A stretch of DNA of 64,000 bases from Herbaspirillum sp. DW155. Lineage in GTDB: Bacteria; Pseudomonadota; Gammaproteobacteria; Burkholderiales; Burkholderiaceae_D. Under the pieces are notes generated by a model. It was not told the DNA's origin, did not search any database, and saw nothing but the letters and a program-made list of their open reading frames with translations. A program made the position numbers and the translations under genes. How positions within the stretch are numbered: position 1 is the first letter of the stretch; each line of letters opens with the position of its first letter. Location: NCBI RefSeq assembly GCF_037076565.1, contig NZ_AP029028.1:1860001-1924000 (forward strand). The letters run 5' to 3'. Shown piece after piece: positions 37,126 through 48,145 of the stretch.

Positions 37126-37175
37126 GTCGTACCAAAATGCAGTCAGCGCAGTAAAACTCAACTACGTCGTACCAA
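37126..37175 (+). repeat. Pair of GTCGTACCAA direct repeats, 40 bp apart, upstream of gsiB
   Basis: Identical 10-bp repeats at 37126-37135 and 37166-37175 in the 96-bp gsiA-gsiB gap. The 40-bp phasing is near four helical turns, which would suit a regulator binding one face. The gsiB start codon lies 28 nt after the second repeat. Confidence 0.45.
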
Positions 37176-37203
37176 CCTCGCTTTACTGATCAGGAGAGAC
37201 CAC

Positions 37204-38775
37204 ATGTCTACAACAGCAACTCAAAAGGGTGTATCGGCTGCCAAATGGCTGGCTGTCGCTGCCCTGGGTACCACGCTGCAGTTCGCCGCAGCGCATGCAT
37301 TCGCGGCCAAGACCGTGACGCTGGCGGTGTATTCGACCTTCACCACGATGGATCCCTATGACGCCAACGACACGCTCTCGCTGTCCATGGCCAAGTCCTT
37401 CTATCAGGGCCTGTTCGGTTTCGACAAGGACATGAAGCTGGTGCCGGTGCTGGCCGAAGGCTACCTGGTCAGCAAGGATGGCCTGGAATACACCATCCGC
37501 CTGAAGCAGGGCGTGAAGTTCCAGGATGGCACCGACTTCAAGGCCGATGCCGTCAAGGCCGTCTTCGACCGTGTGACCAACCCGGACAACAAGCTCAAAC
37601 GCTACAACCTCTTCAACCGCATCGCCAAGACCGAGATCCTGAACGACTACACCGTCAAGATCGTCCTGAAGGAACCGTTCTCGGCCTTCATCAACGTGCT
37701 GGCCCACCCCTCGGCGGTAATGATTTCGCCCGCTGCCCTGAAGCAGTACGGCAACAAGGACATCGCCTTCCACCCGGTCGGTACCGGTCCCTTCAAGTTC
37801 GTGGAATGGAAACAGACCGATTACGTGAAGGTCGAGAAATTCGACGGCTACTGGAAGAAGGGCTATCCCAAGGTCGATGAAATCATCTGGAAACCAGTGG
37901 TCGACAACAACGCCCGCGCGGCCGTGATGCAGACCGGCGAGGCGCAGTTCACCTATCCGCTGCCCTACGAACAGGCCGACCTGTTGAAGAGCAAGCCCAA
38001 CCTGGATGTGATCGCCGCACCCTCGATCATCCAGCGCTACATGTCGATGAACACCAGGCAGAAGCCCTTCGACAATCCGAAGGTGCGCGAAGCCATCAAC
38101 TACGCCATCAACAAGCAGGCGCTGGTGAAGGTGGCCTTCAATGGCTATGCCACCCCGATGGATGGCGTGGTGCCGCAAGGCGTGGATTACGCCTTCAAGA
38201 CCGGTCCGTGGCCGTATGACCCGAAGAAGGCCAAGGCGCTGCTGGCCGAAGCCGGCTATCCGAACGGCTTCGAAACCGAACTGTGGTCGGCTTACACGCA
38301 CAGCACCGCCGTGAAGATCATCCAGTTCCTGCAGCAGCAACTGGCGCAGGTCGGCATCAAGGCCAAGATCCAGGCCCTGGAGGCAGGCCAGCGCGTGGAA
38401 CGCGTGGAAAGCTGGCAAGACCCGGCCACCGCCCCGGTGCGTCTGCTCTACATCGGCTGGTCGTCCTCCACCGGTGAAGCCGATTGGGCCCTGCGTCCGC
38501 TGCTGGCTTCCGAGGCTTTCCCGCCGCGTCTGTACAACACCGCCTACTACAAGAACGACAAGGTGGATGCCGACATCGCCAAGGCCCTGACCCTGACCGA
38601 TCGCAAGGACAAGGAAGCGCTCTACAAGGATGCCCAGCAGGAAATCTGGAAGGACGCACCGTGGGCCTTCCTGGTCACCGAAAAGCTGCTCTATGCCCGC
38701 AACAAGAACCTCAAGGGTGTCTACGTGATGCCTGACCAGGCCTTCGAGTTCGAGAACATCGAGCTGACCAAGTAA
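37204..38775 (+). CDS. gsiB: Periplasmic peptide-binding protein GsiB-like (SBP_bac_5, 523 aa)
   Basis: Family 5 solute-binding protein. An extended signal sequence ends near AAAHAFAAK (about residue 37), then [22 protein letters not shown] begins the mature domain. Family blocks include [45 protein letters not shown] and [11 protein letters not shown] (by key residues). The 523-aa length is slightly above E. coli GsiB (512 aa). GGAGAG lies 9 nt before the ATG. It delivers peptides to GsiCD. A strong hairpin after it separates it from gsiC. Confidence 0.92.
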   Translation: MSTTATQKGVSAAKWLAVAALGTTLQFAAAHAFAAKTVTLAVYSTFTTMDPYDANDTLSLSMAKSFYQGLFGFDKDMKLVPVLAEGYLVSKDGLEYTIRLKQGVKFQDGTDFKADAVKAVFDRVTNPDNKLKRYNLFNRIAKTEILNDYTVKIVLKEPFSAFINVLAHPSAVMISPAALKQYGNKDIAFHPVGTGPFKFVEWKQTDYVKVEKFDGYWKKGYPKVDEIIWKPVVDNNARAAVMQTGEAQFTYPLPYEQADLLKSKPNLDVIAAPSIIQRYMSMNTRQKPFDNPKVREAINYAINKQALVKVAFNGYATPMDGVVPQGVDYAFKTGPWPYDPKKAKALLAEAGYPNGFETELWSAYTHSTAVKIIQFLQQQLAQVGIKAKIQALEAGQRVERVESWQDPATAPVRLLYIGWSSSTGEADWALRPLLASEAFPPRLYNTAYYKNDKVDADIAKALTLTDRKDKEALYKDAQQEIWKDAPWAFLVTEKLLYARNKNLKGVYVMPDQAFEFENIELTK

Positions 38776-38787
38776 GGCGGCAGTACC

Positions 38788-38821
38788 CGGCCGGCGGCGC
38801 GGTCATGCGCGCCGCCGGCCG
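38788..38821 (+). other. Large GC hairpin between gsiB and gsiC
   Basis: CGGCCGGCGGCGCG (38788-38801) and CGCGCCGCCGGCCG (38808-38821) form a perfect 14-bp stem with a 6-nt loop, 12 nt after the gsiB stop and with no T-run. Stems at this point in binding-protein operons commonly protect the 3' end of the abundant binding-protein message. Confidence 0.5.
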
Positions 38822-38905
38822 CATTCCTGTGACGGGCCCGCGCCCGTCGCGGCAACAAGCAAGGCTTCGATCCGCCAGGGCGAGCGGCCTTCTTCAGAGA
38901 GCATC

Positions 38906-39826
38906 ATGTTTTCCTTTGTCATCAAACGCCTGTTAGGCCTGATCCCCACGCTGCTGCTGGTGGCGGTCCTGGTTTTCCTGTTCGTGCACCTTCTGCCCGG
39001 TGATCCGGCGCGGCTGGCGGCCGGTCCCGAAGCCGACGACAAGACGGTCGCGCTGGTGCGCGCCGACCTCGGCCTGGACAAGCCCCTGCCCGAGCAATTC
39101 GTGAATTTCTTCGTCAAGGCCGCCCAGGGCGACTTTGGCAAATCCATCCGCAGCAAGCGCCCGGTCTCCGAAGAGATCGCCGCGCGCTTCTGGCCGACCC
39201 TGTGGCTGACCATCGTGGCGATGATCTGGGCCGTGATCTTCGGCCTGGTCATCGGCATCTCCTCGGCCGTCTGGCGCAACCAGTGGCCCGACCGCGTGGG
39301 TATGACGCTGGCGGTATCGGGCATTTCCTTCCCGGCTTTCTCACTGGGCGTGCTGCTGGTGCAGATCTTCTCGGTCAAGCTGGGCTGGCTGCCCAGCGTG
39401 GGTGACGACAGCTGGCGTCACTACATCCTGCCTTCGATCACGCTGGGCGCGGCCGTGGCCGCAGTGATGGCGCGCTTTACCCGTTCTTCCTTCATCGAGA
39501 TCCTGCAGGAAGACTTCGTGCGCACCGCGCGCGCCAAGGGCCTGACCGAAACCGTGGTGGTCATCAAGCACTGCCTGCGCAATGCGCTCATTCCGGTGGT
39601 GACGATGATGGGCCTGCAGTTCGGCTTCCTGCTGGGTGGCTCGATCCTGGTCGAGGTGGTGTTCAACTGGCCGGGCATGGGACGTCTGCTGGTCGATGCC
39701 GTCGAGATGCGCGACTACCCCATCATCCAGGCCGAGATCCTGCTGTTCTCGCTGGAATTCATTTTCATCAACCTGGTGGTGGACGTGCTCTATGCCGTGA
39801 TCAACCCCAGCATTCGTTTCAAGTGA
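38906..39826 (+). CDS. gsiC: Peptide ABC transporter permease GsiC-like (306 aa)
   Basis: Inner-membrane permease of the DppB/OppB family with six predicted helices. The N-terminal [24 protein letters not shown] segment is typical, with the family hallmark [11 protein letters not shown] after it. The EAA loop is [33 protein letters not shown], which contacts the ATPase. The C-terminal helix has a conserved [25 protein letters not shown] block. It pairs with GsiD, 8 nt downstream. Start ATG 38906, 130 nt after gsiB. Confidence 0.92.
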   Translation: MFSFVIKRLLGLIPTLLLVAVLVFLFVHLLPGDPARLAAGPEADDKTVALVRADLGLDKPLPEQFVNFFVKAAQGDFGKSIRSKRPVSEEIAARFWPTLWLTIVAMIWAVIFGLVIGISSAVWRNQWPDRVGMTLAVSGISFPAFSLGVLLVQIFSVKLGWLPSVGDDSWRHYILPSITLGAAVAAVMARFTRSSFIEILQEDFVRTARAKGLTETVVVIKHCLRNALIPVVTMMGLQFGFLLGGSILVEVVFNWPGMGRLLVDAVEMRDYPIIQAEILLFSLEFIFINLVVDVLYAVINPSIRFK

Positions 39827-39834
39827 GGGGAATC

Positions 39835-40779
39835 ATGTCGCTCTCCAATTCGCCTCTGGCAACCACGTCCGAAACCGGTGCGCCGCTGCCGCCGCCCGAT
39901 CCGGCTGCGGTGGCCGCTTCCGGCCAGAAGATCCGCACCCCCTGGCGCGAATTCTGGCGCAAGTTCAAGAAGCAGCGCCTGGCCGTCTATGCGGGCGTGT
40001 TCATCCTGCTGCTGATCGTCATCGCCATCATCGCGCCCTGGATCGTCCCCTTCGATCCCGAGAATTTCTTCGACTACGATGCGCTGAACTCGCCGCCCAC
40101 CTGGGTCCACTGGTTCGGCGTGGATTCGCTGGGCCGCGACATCTTCAGCCGCACCCTGATGGGGGCGCGCATCTCGCTGGCTTCGGGTTTCTTCTCGGTG
40201 GCCATCGGTGCCGTGATTGGTACCGTCTTCGGTTTGCTGGCCGGTTACTACGAGGGCTGGTGGGACCGCATCGTCATGCGCATCTGCGACGTGCTGTTCG
40301 CCTTCCCCGGCATCTTGCTGGCTATCGGCATCGTCGCCATCCTGGGCGGTGGCATGGTCAACGTCATCATCTCGGTATCGGTCTTCAGCATTCCGGCCTT
40401 TGCGCGGCTGGTGCGCGGCAATACGCTGCAACTGAAGAACCTGACCTATATCGAGGCCACCCGCAGCATCGGTGCCTCGGACACCACGATCATGTGGAAG
40501 CACATCTTCCCCGGCACCATCTCGGCCATCGTGGTGTATTTCACCATGCGTATCGGTACCTCCATCATCACCGCGGCCGGCCTGTCCTTCCTCGGCCTGG
40601 GTGCGCAGTCGCCCACGCCGGAGTGGGGCCTGATGTTGAACGAAGCCCGCGCCGACATGGTGACCTCGCCGCACGTGGCGCTGGTACCCAGCATTGCCAT
40701 CTTCCTCACCGTGCTGGCCTTCAATCTGCTGGGCGATGGCTTGCGTGACGCGCTCGATCCCAAGATCGACCAGCGTTGA
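39835..40779 (+). CDS. gsiD: Peptide ABC transporter permease GsiD-like (314 aa)
   Basis: DppC/OppC-type permease with an N-terminal proline-rich cytoplasmic arm (about residues 1-40) followed by [29 protein letters not shown] and the periplasmic-side [24 protein letters not shown] motif. The EAA loop is [30 protein letters not shown]. The ATG at 39835 has GAGGGG 5 nt upstream, better than a start 12 nt earlier. The TGA stop overlaps the next gene's ATG (TGATG). Confidence 0.92.
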   Translation: MSLSNSPLATTSETGAPLPPPDPAAVAASGQKIRTPWREFWRKFKKQRLAVYAGVFILLLIVIAIIAPWIVPFDPENFFDYDALNSPPTWVHWFGVDSLGRDIFSRTLMGARISLASGFFSVAIGAVIGTVFGLLAGYYEGWWDRIVMRICDVLFAFPGILLAIGIVAILGGGMVNVIISVSVFSIPAFARLVRGNTLQLKNLTYIEATRSIGASDTTIMWKHIFPGTISAIVVYFTMRIGTSIITAAGLSFLGLGAQSPTPEWGLMLNEARADMVTSPHVALVPSIAIFLTVLAFNLLGDGLRDALDPKIDQR

Positions 40780-41837
40780 TGATGAACTTGCAGGTGCCGC
40801 ATATCGGCCGGCTGCAGGCCGGTCCGCACAACAGCATTAGCGATGTGGCCGGCGTCACGGTCGGCCACTGCACCCTCGATGCCGGTGCGGTGCAGACCGG
40901 CGTGACCGTGATTGCACCGCATGGCGGCAATCTCTTCACTCACAAGCTGCCGGCTGCCGCCACCGTCATCAATGGCTTCGGCAAGAGTGCCGGACTGGTG
41001 CAGCTGGAGGAGCTGGGTTTGCTGGAAACGCCTATTGCGCTCTCCAACACCTTTGCCGTGGGCACGCTGCTGACGGCGCAGATTCTCCATACCTTGCGTG
41101 CCAACCCGGAATGCGGCCGCAGCCTGCCCACCGTCAATCCGCTGGTGCTGGAATGCAATGACGGCTATCTCAATGACATGCAAGCCCTGGCCGTGCAGCC
41201 CGCACATTTCGACGCGGCGATGCAGGCCTTGTCGGCAGAGGTGGCACAGGGTGCGGTGGGCGCCGGGCGCGGCATGTCCAGCTTTGGTCTCAAGGGCGGC
41301 ATCGGTACGGCCTCGCGTATTGCCGAAGTGGGTGCGTCGGGCCAGGCTTATACGGTCGGTGCGCTGGTGTTGTCCAACTTCGGCCGGCTACCCGAACTGA
41401 TCCTGGCCGGCGATCCGCTGGGGGCGCGGCTGGCGGCGAGCGAAGCGCCCGATACGGCGCCCGAGAAGGGCTCCATCATCATCATCCTTGCCACCGATGC
41501 GCCACTGGATGCGCGGCAGCTGAAACGCTTGGCCACCCGTGCCGGCGCCGGACTGGCGCGCACAGGATCGGCCTATGGTCACGGCAGCGGCGATATCGCA
41601 CTGGCATTCTCGACTGCCCGGCGCATCGAGGCCCAGGCCGAGTGCCTGCACCTGTCCCTGCTGGCCGATCACCTGCTGGACCCGCTGTTCCATGCCGCCG
41701 CCGACAGCGTGGAGCAAGCCATCGTGCATGCGCTCTTCGCGGCCGAGACCGTGCGCGGGCGCGATGGCAACGTGCGCGTCAGCCTGCGTGAACGGCTGGC
41801 TTGTGCTGCCGATCTACCTGGAAAAACCGCTCTATGA
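40779..41837 (+). CDS. P1-family aminopeptidase, DmpA-like (352 aa)
   Basis: Self-processing N-terminal-nucleophile aminopeptidase (family S58/P1). The cleavage site is Gly231-Ser232 in EKGSIIIILATDAPL, freeing Ser232 as the nucleophile. Other blocks are NSISDVAGVTVGHCTL (N-terminal), INGFGKSAGLVQLEELG, ALSNTFAVG and NPLVLECNDGYLND. Relatives release N-terminal D-amino acids, L-amino acids or beta-amino acids. The ATG at 40779 overlaps the gsiD stop by 1 nt. It is the first of two extra peptidase genes joined to the gsi genes. Expected in the cytoplasm, since no signal peptide is visible. Confidence 0.9.
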   Translation: MMNLQVPHIGRLQAGPHNSISDVAGVTVGHCTLDAGAVQTGVTVIAPHGGNLFTHKLPAAATVINGFGKSAGLVQLEELGLLETPIALSNTFAVGTLLTAQILHTLRANPECGRSLPTVNPLVLECNDGYLNDMQALAVQPAHFDAAMQALSAEVAQGAVGAGRGMSSFGLKGGIGTASRIAEVGASGQAYTVGALVLSNFGRLPELILAGDPLGARLAASEAPDTAPEKGSIIIILATDAPLDARQLKRLATRAGAGLARTGSAYGHGSGDIALAFSTARRIEAQAECLHLSLLADHLLDPLFHAAADSVEQAIVHALFAAETVRGRDGNVRVSLRERLACAADLPGKTAL

Positions 41838-42676
41838 ACACACGTGCCAACATTCTGGTCTCCGTCGACATCGAAGGCGTCGCCGGGGTCTTCCATCCCG
41901 AGCAGACCCGCGCCGGCAATGGCGAATATGAACGTGCGCGGCGCTGGATGACCGAGGAAGCCAATGCCGTCATCCGTGGCGCGCTGGCGGCCGGTGCCAC
42001 GGCCATCAAGGTCAACGATTCGCATGGCGGTTTCCGCAATCTGCTGCCGGACCTGCTGCACCCGCAGGCGCGCATGGTCCTGGGAAAACCGCGCGTGCTG
42101 GGCATGATGGGCGGGGTGGATCACGATATCGATGCGGTCATGCTGGTGGGTTACCACTCGCGCGCGCAGGGGCGCGGCATCCTCGCCCACACCACCAACA
42201 GTTTTGCCTTCGCCCGCGTGTGGCTGGGTGGGCAGGAACTGGGCGAGGCCGGGCTGTATGGCGCACTGGCGGCCGAACATGGCGTGCCGGTGATCTTTGG
42301 CAGCGGCGATGATGCCTTCATCGAAGAGAATCAGTCGCTGTTCCCGCATGCGATTTTTGCTGAAACCAAGAAGGCCTATGGTGCCAACAGCGGCGACTCG
42401 CTCACGCCGCAGCAATCCTGCGTGCTGCTGGAAGAGCGCGCCCGCCAGGCCGTGGCCGCGCTCGTTGCCAACCCGGCTGCCATGCCGGTGCTGCCCCTGC
42501 GCGGCCCATTGCGCTGCCGCCTGCAGGCGCAGACGGTGGCGCTGGCCGATCTCTTCAGCCAACTGCCCATCCTGGAGCGCAGCGATCACGTCACTGTCGA
42601 ATTCGATGCGCCGACTGCGGAATATGCGGTGCGCGTGCTCAACAGCTTGTCGGCGATGTCGGCGATGCTGCGCTGA
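41834..42676 (+). CDS. D-aminopeptidase DppA-like, family M55 (280 aa)
   Basis: Zinc-dependent D-aminopeptidase (Bacillus DppA family). Metal ligands by pattern are Asp12 and Glu14 (SVDIEGVAGV), His64 (NDSHGGFRN), His108 (VGYHSRA) and Glu138 (LGEAGLYG). His119 (LAHTTNS) matches the proposed catalytic histidine. It overlaps the DmpA-like gene by 4 nt (ATGA). In Bacillus dppA is part of a dipeptide-permease operon, and here too it accompanies a dipeptide importer. It would remove D-Ala or other D-residues from imported peptides such as murein fragments. Confidence 0.9.
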   Translation: MNTRANILVSVDIEGVAGVFHPEQTRAGNGEYERARRWMTEEANAVIRGALAAGATAIKVNDSHGGFRNLLPDLLHPQARMVLGKPRVLGMMGGVDHDIDAVMLVGYHSRAQGRGILAHTTNSFAFARVWLGGQELGEAGLYGALAAEHGVPVIFGSGDDAFIEENQSLFPHAIFAETKKAYGANSGDSLTPQQSCVLLEERARQAVAALVANPAAMPVLPLRGPLRCRLQAQTVALADLFSQLPILERSDHVTVEFDAPTAEYAVRVLNSLSAMSAMLR

Positions 42677-42680
42677 TCAC

Positions 42681-42757
42681 CTCAAATCTCATTTGACGGG
42701 ACGTTGACGCTCATTTGGGAAGCTTCTAAGATGAGAGTCCGAACCTGACCAAATGAG
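42681..42757 (+). promoter_or_regulatory. Promoter and operators of the RES/Xre toxin-antitoxin operon
   Basis: -35 TTGACG (42704-42709) and -10 TAAGAT (42727-42732) are 17 bp apart. CTCATTTGG (42710-42718, between the two elements) and CCAAATGAG (42749-42757, in the leader) form a perfect inverted repeat. A third half-set TCAAAT-CTC-ATTTGA (42682-42696) lies at the upstream edge. The arrangement is typical of autorepression by the antitoxin. Confidence 0.75.
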
Positions 42758-42766
42758 AGGTTGACC

Positions 42767-43234
42767 ATGGCAACACGCGCCGCTGTCGAATCCGCCGCGA
42801 GCAAGCGTTCCGCCGGCCTGGGGGCCAGGCCGCGCGACTTCGAGCGTTTCGCCCGTATGGACCCGATCAGCCAGGGCCGTACCATCCGCGACGGCATGGA
42901 TGCCATCATCGCCGAGCGCGTGGCGCGCGAGCTGCTGCAGATCCCTTTGCAGACCCTGCTGGCCGGCCTGGGCCTGCCCAGCTCTACCATCCTGCGCAAG
43001 ATTTCCCGCAAGGAACGGCTGTCCGGTTCGGAATCGGACCGCATCGCCCGCGTGCTCTACATCCGCGAGCAGGCGGCCGATGTGTTCGAGGATGAGGGCC
43101 TGGCCGCAGAATGGATGCGCCGCGCCAATGCCGCGCTCGGTGGACTGACGCCGCTGGAGGTGCTCGATACCCAGCCGGGCTATGACCGGGTGCGCGACAT
43201 TCTTTCGCGCATTGCCTTCGGGATCGCCGCTTGA
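42767..43234 (+). CDS. Xre/MbcA/ParS-type antitoxin (DUF2384, 155 aa)
   Basis: Antitoxin and autorepressor of a RES-Xre module. It has an N-terminal helix-turn-helix-like region (about residues 55-90; LAGLGLPSSTILRKISRKERLSGSESDRIARVLYI by key residues) and a C-terminal DUF2384 tail (GGLTPLEVLDTQPGYDRVRDILSRIAFGI), including the conserved LxTxxGxxxVxxxL pattern that binds the toxin. GAGAGG precedes the ATG at 42767. The stop overlaps the toxin start by 4 nt. It sits between two dipeptide transport operons on opposite strands. Confidence 0.88.
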   Translation: MATRAAVESAASKRSAGLGARPRDFERFARMDPISQGRTIRDGMDAIIAERVARELLQIPLQTLLAGLGLPSSTILRKISRKERLSGSESDRIARVLYIREQAADVFEDEGLAAEWMRRANAALGGLTPLEVLDTQPGYDRVRDILSRIAFGIAA

Positions 43235-43701
43235 AAGTCTATCGCCTGGCCAAGGAGAAGCCGGGGCATTACGCTGCCGATGACCTGTCCGGCAATGGCG
43301 CCGCCTTGAGCGGTGGACGCTGGAATCCGCGCGGATTGCGCGTGCTCTACACCTGCTGCAGCGCTTCGACGGCTTTGCTGGAATCGCTGGTGCACATGGC
43401 CGGGCTGATGCCTCGGGCGCATTACTACCTGATCGTGCTGGAAGTCCCGGATGCCGAGGTGCGCAAGGCCTACGTGCCGGGCCTGCCGCCGGACTGGGCC
43501 GACATTGCCCGCGATCCGGTCAGTACGGCGGCCCTCGGCCAGCACTGGATCGAACAGGGCAAGCAACTGGTGATGAAGGTGCCGTCGGTGGTCAGCCCGA
43601 CCGATTTCAATCTCTTGCTCAATCCCTTGCATCCCCAGATGGCGAGCGTCAAGGTGCTGGAAAAGAAGCCGTTCCGGTTCGATGCCCGGCTGTTTGGCTG
43701 A
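43231..43701 (+). CDS. RES-domain toxin (156 aa)
   Basis: RES toxins deplete NAD+ (phosphorolysis/ADP-ribosyl chemistry). Expected key residues are present: Arg30 in ALSGGRWNPRG, Tyr40 in RVLYTCCS and Glu51 in STALLESLVH, with a Ser/Asn pocket later (VVSPTDFNLLLNP). The start codon is TTG in the overlap TTGA with the antitoxin stop, which keeps toxin translation low and coupled. No mutation that would abolish the fold is seen, so it may be active. Confidence 0.88.
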   Translation: MKVYRLAKEKPGHYAADDLSGNGAALSGGRWNPRGLRVLYTCCSASTALLESLVHMAGLMPRAHYYLIVLEVPDAEVRKAYVPGLPPDWADIARDPVSTAALGQHWIEQGKQLVMKVPSVVSPTDFNLLLNPLHPQMASVKVLEKKPFRFDARLFG

Positions 43702-43722
43702 GCGGTCTTCGCGTTTCAGTGA

Positions 43723-44616
43723 TCAGCGCGCCTTGCTCTCGATCAGCTTGACCAGCGCATGCACGGTCAGGTTGACGGGTGTCGCGATGCCATGCGCCTG
43801 TCCGCGCCGCACGATGTAACCGTTGAGATGATCGATCTCGCTGGGCTTGCCGCGTGCCACGTCCTGGGCCGTGGAAGAAAACTGCGTGGGCATGGTCTCG
43901 ATGATCTTGCGCACGGCCACGTCCACGTCACCGGCCAGGGTCACACCTTCTGCCGCCGCTACGGCCTTGCATTCGGTCACCAGATGGCCCATCACCTCCA
44001 GCACGCCCACGCCTTCGACCAGCTTGCCGTAGGGCAGCTGCGTGATGGCCGAGAGGGCGTTGTAGGCGCAGTTGATGATGAGCTTCAACCACAGCGCGCC
44101 GCGCACGTTGTCGGAAATCTCGGTGGGCACCCCAGCGGCGATGAGCGCATCGGCTGCCTGCTGGCTGCGCGCAGCGGGCTCGATCACCAGCTCGCCGCGA
44201 CCGTGGTGCCTGACGTGTCCGGGACCGGCCATCTCGGTGGCGACGTAGACCACGGCGGCGGACACCGGCTGCGGGATCACGGTGCGCAGGCGTTCGGCAT
44301 TGTCGGTGCCGTTCTGTAGCGTCAGCACCAGCGTATCGGGGGCGAGGTGCGGGCGCAGTTGCGCGCCGGCCGTTTCGGTATCGGGGGATTTGACGCAGAA
44401 CAGGACCAGATCGGCCCCGGCTGCAATGGCCGGATCGGTGCTGGCCTTGACGGCGATGGTCTCGTCGAAGGTCTTGGTTTCCAGTCGCAAGCCTTTGGTG
44501 TTGAAGGCTTCCACGTGCTGCGGACGGCCCACCAGTACTACCTCGTGTCCCGCCCGCGCCAGCATCCCGGCGAAATAACAGCCCACGGCGCCTGCGCCCA
44601 TCACGGCTACTTTCAT
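43723..44616 (-). CDS. 2-dehydropantoate 2-reductase-like oxidoreductase (297 aa)
   Basis: NAD(P)-dependent reductase of the ApbA/PanE family. The nucleotide fold is MGAGAVGCYFAGMLARAGHEV (starting at residue 6), and the C-terminal ApbA domain has NCAYNALSAITQLPYGKL, including the conserved Asn. GGGGAG precedes the ATG at 44616. It is the last gene of the minus-strand operon that encodes a dipeptide ABC transporter, gamma-glutamyltransferase and an FCD-GntR regulator. Many organisms hold several such paralogs; this one more likely reduces another 2-oxo acid than provides pantothenate, which is an inference. Confidence 0.82.
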   Translation of the reverse strand: MKVAVMGAGAVGCYFAGMLARAGHEVVLVGRPQHVEAFNTKGLRLETKTFDETIAVKASTDPAIAAGADLVLFCVKSPDTETAGAQLRPHLAPDTLVLTLQNGTDNAERLRTVIPQPVSAAVVYVATEMAGPGHVRHHGRGELVIEPAARSQQAADALIAAGVPTEISDNVRGALWLKLIINCAYNALSAITQLPYGKLVEGVGVLEVMGHLVTECKAVAAAEGVTLAGDVDVAVRKIIETMPTQFSSTAQDVARGKPSEIDHLNGYIVRRGQAHGIATPVNLTVHALVKLIESKAR

Positions 44617-44701
44617 GTGTGTCTCCCCGCTTGGCAAAGTGAAATCAGGGGCCAAGCCTAACACAGCACCGGGGCGATTTCAGGGGGGGAGTCAGTATCG
44701 G

Positions 44702-45490
44702 TCAGAACGAACGCCGCACCCGCACCGACACATAAGCCGGCGGCTTGGTGGTCGTCGTAGCCCGCGCACTGTGCAGCCGATGCAAGGTGATCTGGTTGAC
44801 CTCCGCATGGCTGCCGTCGATGTGCTCGCCCATCAGGCGCATTGCGCCCTCCGCGTCGCCTGTGGCGATGCTGTCGAGGATGGCGGCATGTTCCTCGTAG
44901 GTCGAATGCAGGCAATCGCCATACAGGAAGTCCAGCCGCCGCACGATGCGGATGCGATCAGTCAAACGATCAAATGACTCGGCCATCTCCTGGTTGCCGG
45001 CCGCGCGCACCAGGGTCTGGTGGAAGATCTCGTCGAGCTGCGCTGCCTTGGGACCATCCGGTTCGCGTGCACCGGCCGGCACGCACCAGGTGGCACGCAG
45101 CCCGGCCAGTACCGACTGGTCTGCGGCCTGCGCGCACAGGCGGCGCACGGCGTGCGTCTCGATGAGCTTGCGCATTTCGTAGAGATCGGCAAAACGCTTG
45201 AAGTCGATCGGCACCACCTCCCAGCCACCGCGCACATAGCCCTGCATCAGGCCATCGTTCTGCAGGCGTTGCAGCGCCTGCCGCACCGGCGTGCGCGAGA
45301 CCTTGAAATGCGCCGCGATCTCGGTCTCGGTGATCTGGTCGCCGGGCAAGAGGCGCATGTCGAAGATGTCCTGTCGCAATTGCGCATAGACATATTCGGG
45401 CAGCGAACCACTGCGCACCAGCGCATCCTCGCTCTCGATATCGGGTGCGAGCGCGTCAGCGGCGGGGGAGGGGGCAGCCAGGCTTTTCAC
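44702..45490 (-). CDS. GntR-family regulator with FCD domain (262 aa)
   Basis: FadR-subfamily GntR regulator. The wing helix-turn-helix (YVYAQLRQDIFDMRLLPGDQITETEIAAHFKVSRTPVRQALQRL, by key residues; about residues 30-95) is followed by an FCD ligand domain (EIFHQTLVRAAGNQEMAESFDRLTDRIRIVRRL). The start is uncertain: GTG at 45490, with TAAGAAAG upstream, begins 11 nt after the gamma-glutamyltransferase stop and avoids overlap; another GTG further upstream would overlap it. A TGTATACA operator, the type bound by such regulators, lies at the far end of this operon (52595-52602). Confidence 0.85.
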   Translation of the reverse strand: MKSLAAPSPAADALAPDIESEDALVRSGSLPEYVYAQLRQDIFDMRLLPGDQITETEIAAHFKVSRTPVRQALQRLQNDGLMQGYVRGGWEVVPIDFKRFADLYEMRKLIETHAVRRLCAQAADQSVLAGLRATWCVPAGAREPDGPKAAQLDEIFHQTLVRAAGNQEMAESFDRLTDRIRIVRRLDFLYGDCLHSTYEEHAAILDSIATGDAEGAMRLMGEHIDGSHAEVNQITLHRLHSARATTTTKPPAYVSVRVRRSF

Positions 45491-45501
45491 GAGGGGCTTT
45501 C

Positions 45502-47121
<1,620 letters not shown>

Positions 47122-47154
47122 GGCGGTCTCTCGTTCTTGGTTCAGGGGCGTATT

Positions 47155-48135
47155 TTATCGGGTCGGCCGTAGCGCCGGCTCCGGGCGGCTCAGGTGGCAC
47201 GCCACCGTATGGGTAGGACCGATCTTGATGGCAGGCGGCGCCTCGGTCTTGCAGATCTCCATGCAGGACGGGCAGCGCGGATGGAAGTGACAGCCCGTGG
47301 GCGGCGCGGCCGGATTGGGAATGCTTCCCTGCAGCACGATGCGTTCCCGTTTTTGGCGCGGATGTTCAGGTGGGATCGCAGAGAGCAGCGCCTGCGTGTA
47401 GGGATGACGCGGGTTCGTGTACAGCTCTTCACATGTGCCTAATTCCACCATGCGCCCGAGGTACATCACGCCAATCTGGTCGCTGACGTGGCGGATCACG
47501 GCCAGGTCGTGCGAGACGAAGAGATAGGTCAGCCCCAGCTCCTGCTGCAGCTCGCGCAACAGGTTCAGAATCTGGGCCTGGATCGACACGTCCAGCGCCG
47601 ACACGGCTTCATCGGCCACCACCAGCTTGGGCCGCGTGATGATGGCGCGGGCGATGCCCACGCGCTGGCGCTGGCCGCCGGAGAATTCATGCGGATGGCG
47701 TGCGGCATAGGCGGGATTGAGTCCCACCATGGCCAGCGCCTCGGCCACCTTGCGCTTGCGGGTGGCGCGGTCGTGCAGCTTGTGCACGATCAGCGGTTCT
47801 TCCAGCACTTCGCCGATGGTCATGCGCGGGTTCAGCGAAGCATACGGGTCCTGGAACACCATCTGCATGTGACGGCGCATGGCACGCAACTGGCCCTCGG
47901 GCAGCAAGGTCAGTTCCTGGCCCATGAAGCGCACGCTGCCTTCGCTGGGTTCGGTCAGGCGCAACACGCTGCGTCCGGTGGTGGACTTGCCGCAGCCGGA
48001 TTCGCCGACCAGGCCCAGGGTCTGCCCTTGGGCAATGCTGAAGGAGACGTCATCGACCGCCTTGACGGTGCTGCCGCCGGCGGCAAAATATTTTTTCAGC
48101 CCGTGGACGCCGAGCAGGGGAGGAAGTGGAATCAT
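47155..48135 (-). CDS. Dipeptide ABC transporter ATPase, DppF/OppF-like (326 aa)
   Basis: ATPase with Walker [12 protein letters not shown] (about 53-63), signature [14 protein letters not shown] and Walker B LVVADEAVSALD. The C-terminal oligopeptide-transporter extension has NPRHPYTQALLSAIP and a CHFHPRCPSCMEIC cysteine cluster (iron-sulfur-type in this family). The ATG at 48135 is 10 nt after the companion ATPase stop. It is the second ATPase of the operon that starts at 52472. Confidence 0.9.
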   Translation of the reverse strand: MIPLPPLLGVHGLKKYFAAGGSTVKAVDDVSFSIAQGQTLGLVGESGCGKSTTGRSVLRLTEPSEGSVRFMGQELTLLPEGQLRAMRRHMQMVFQDPYASLNPRMTIGEVLEEPLIVHKLHDRATRKRKVAEALAMVGLNPAYAARHPHEFSGGQRQRVGIARAIITRPKLVVADEAVSALDVSIQAQILNLLRELQQELGLTYLFVSHDLAVIRHVSDQIGVMYLGRMVELGTCEELYTNPRHPYTQALLSAIPPEHPRQKRERIVLQGSIPNPAAPPTGCHFHPRCPSCMEICKTEAPPAIKIGPTHTVACHLSRPEPALRPTR

Positions 48136-48145
48136 GGCCTTGCCT

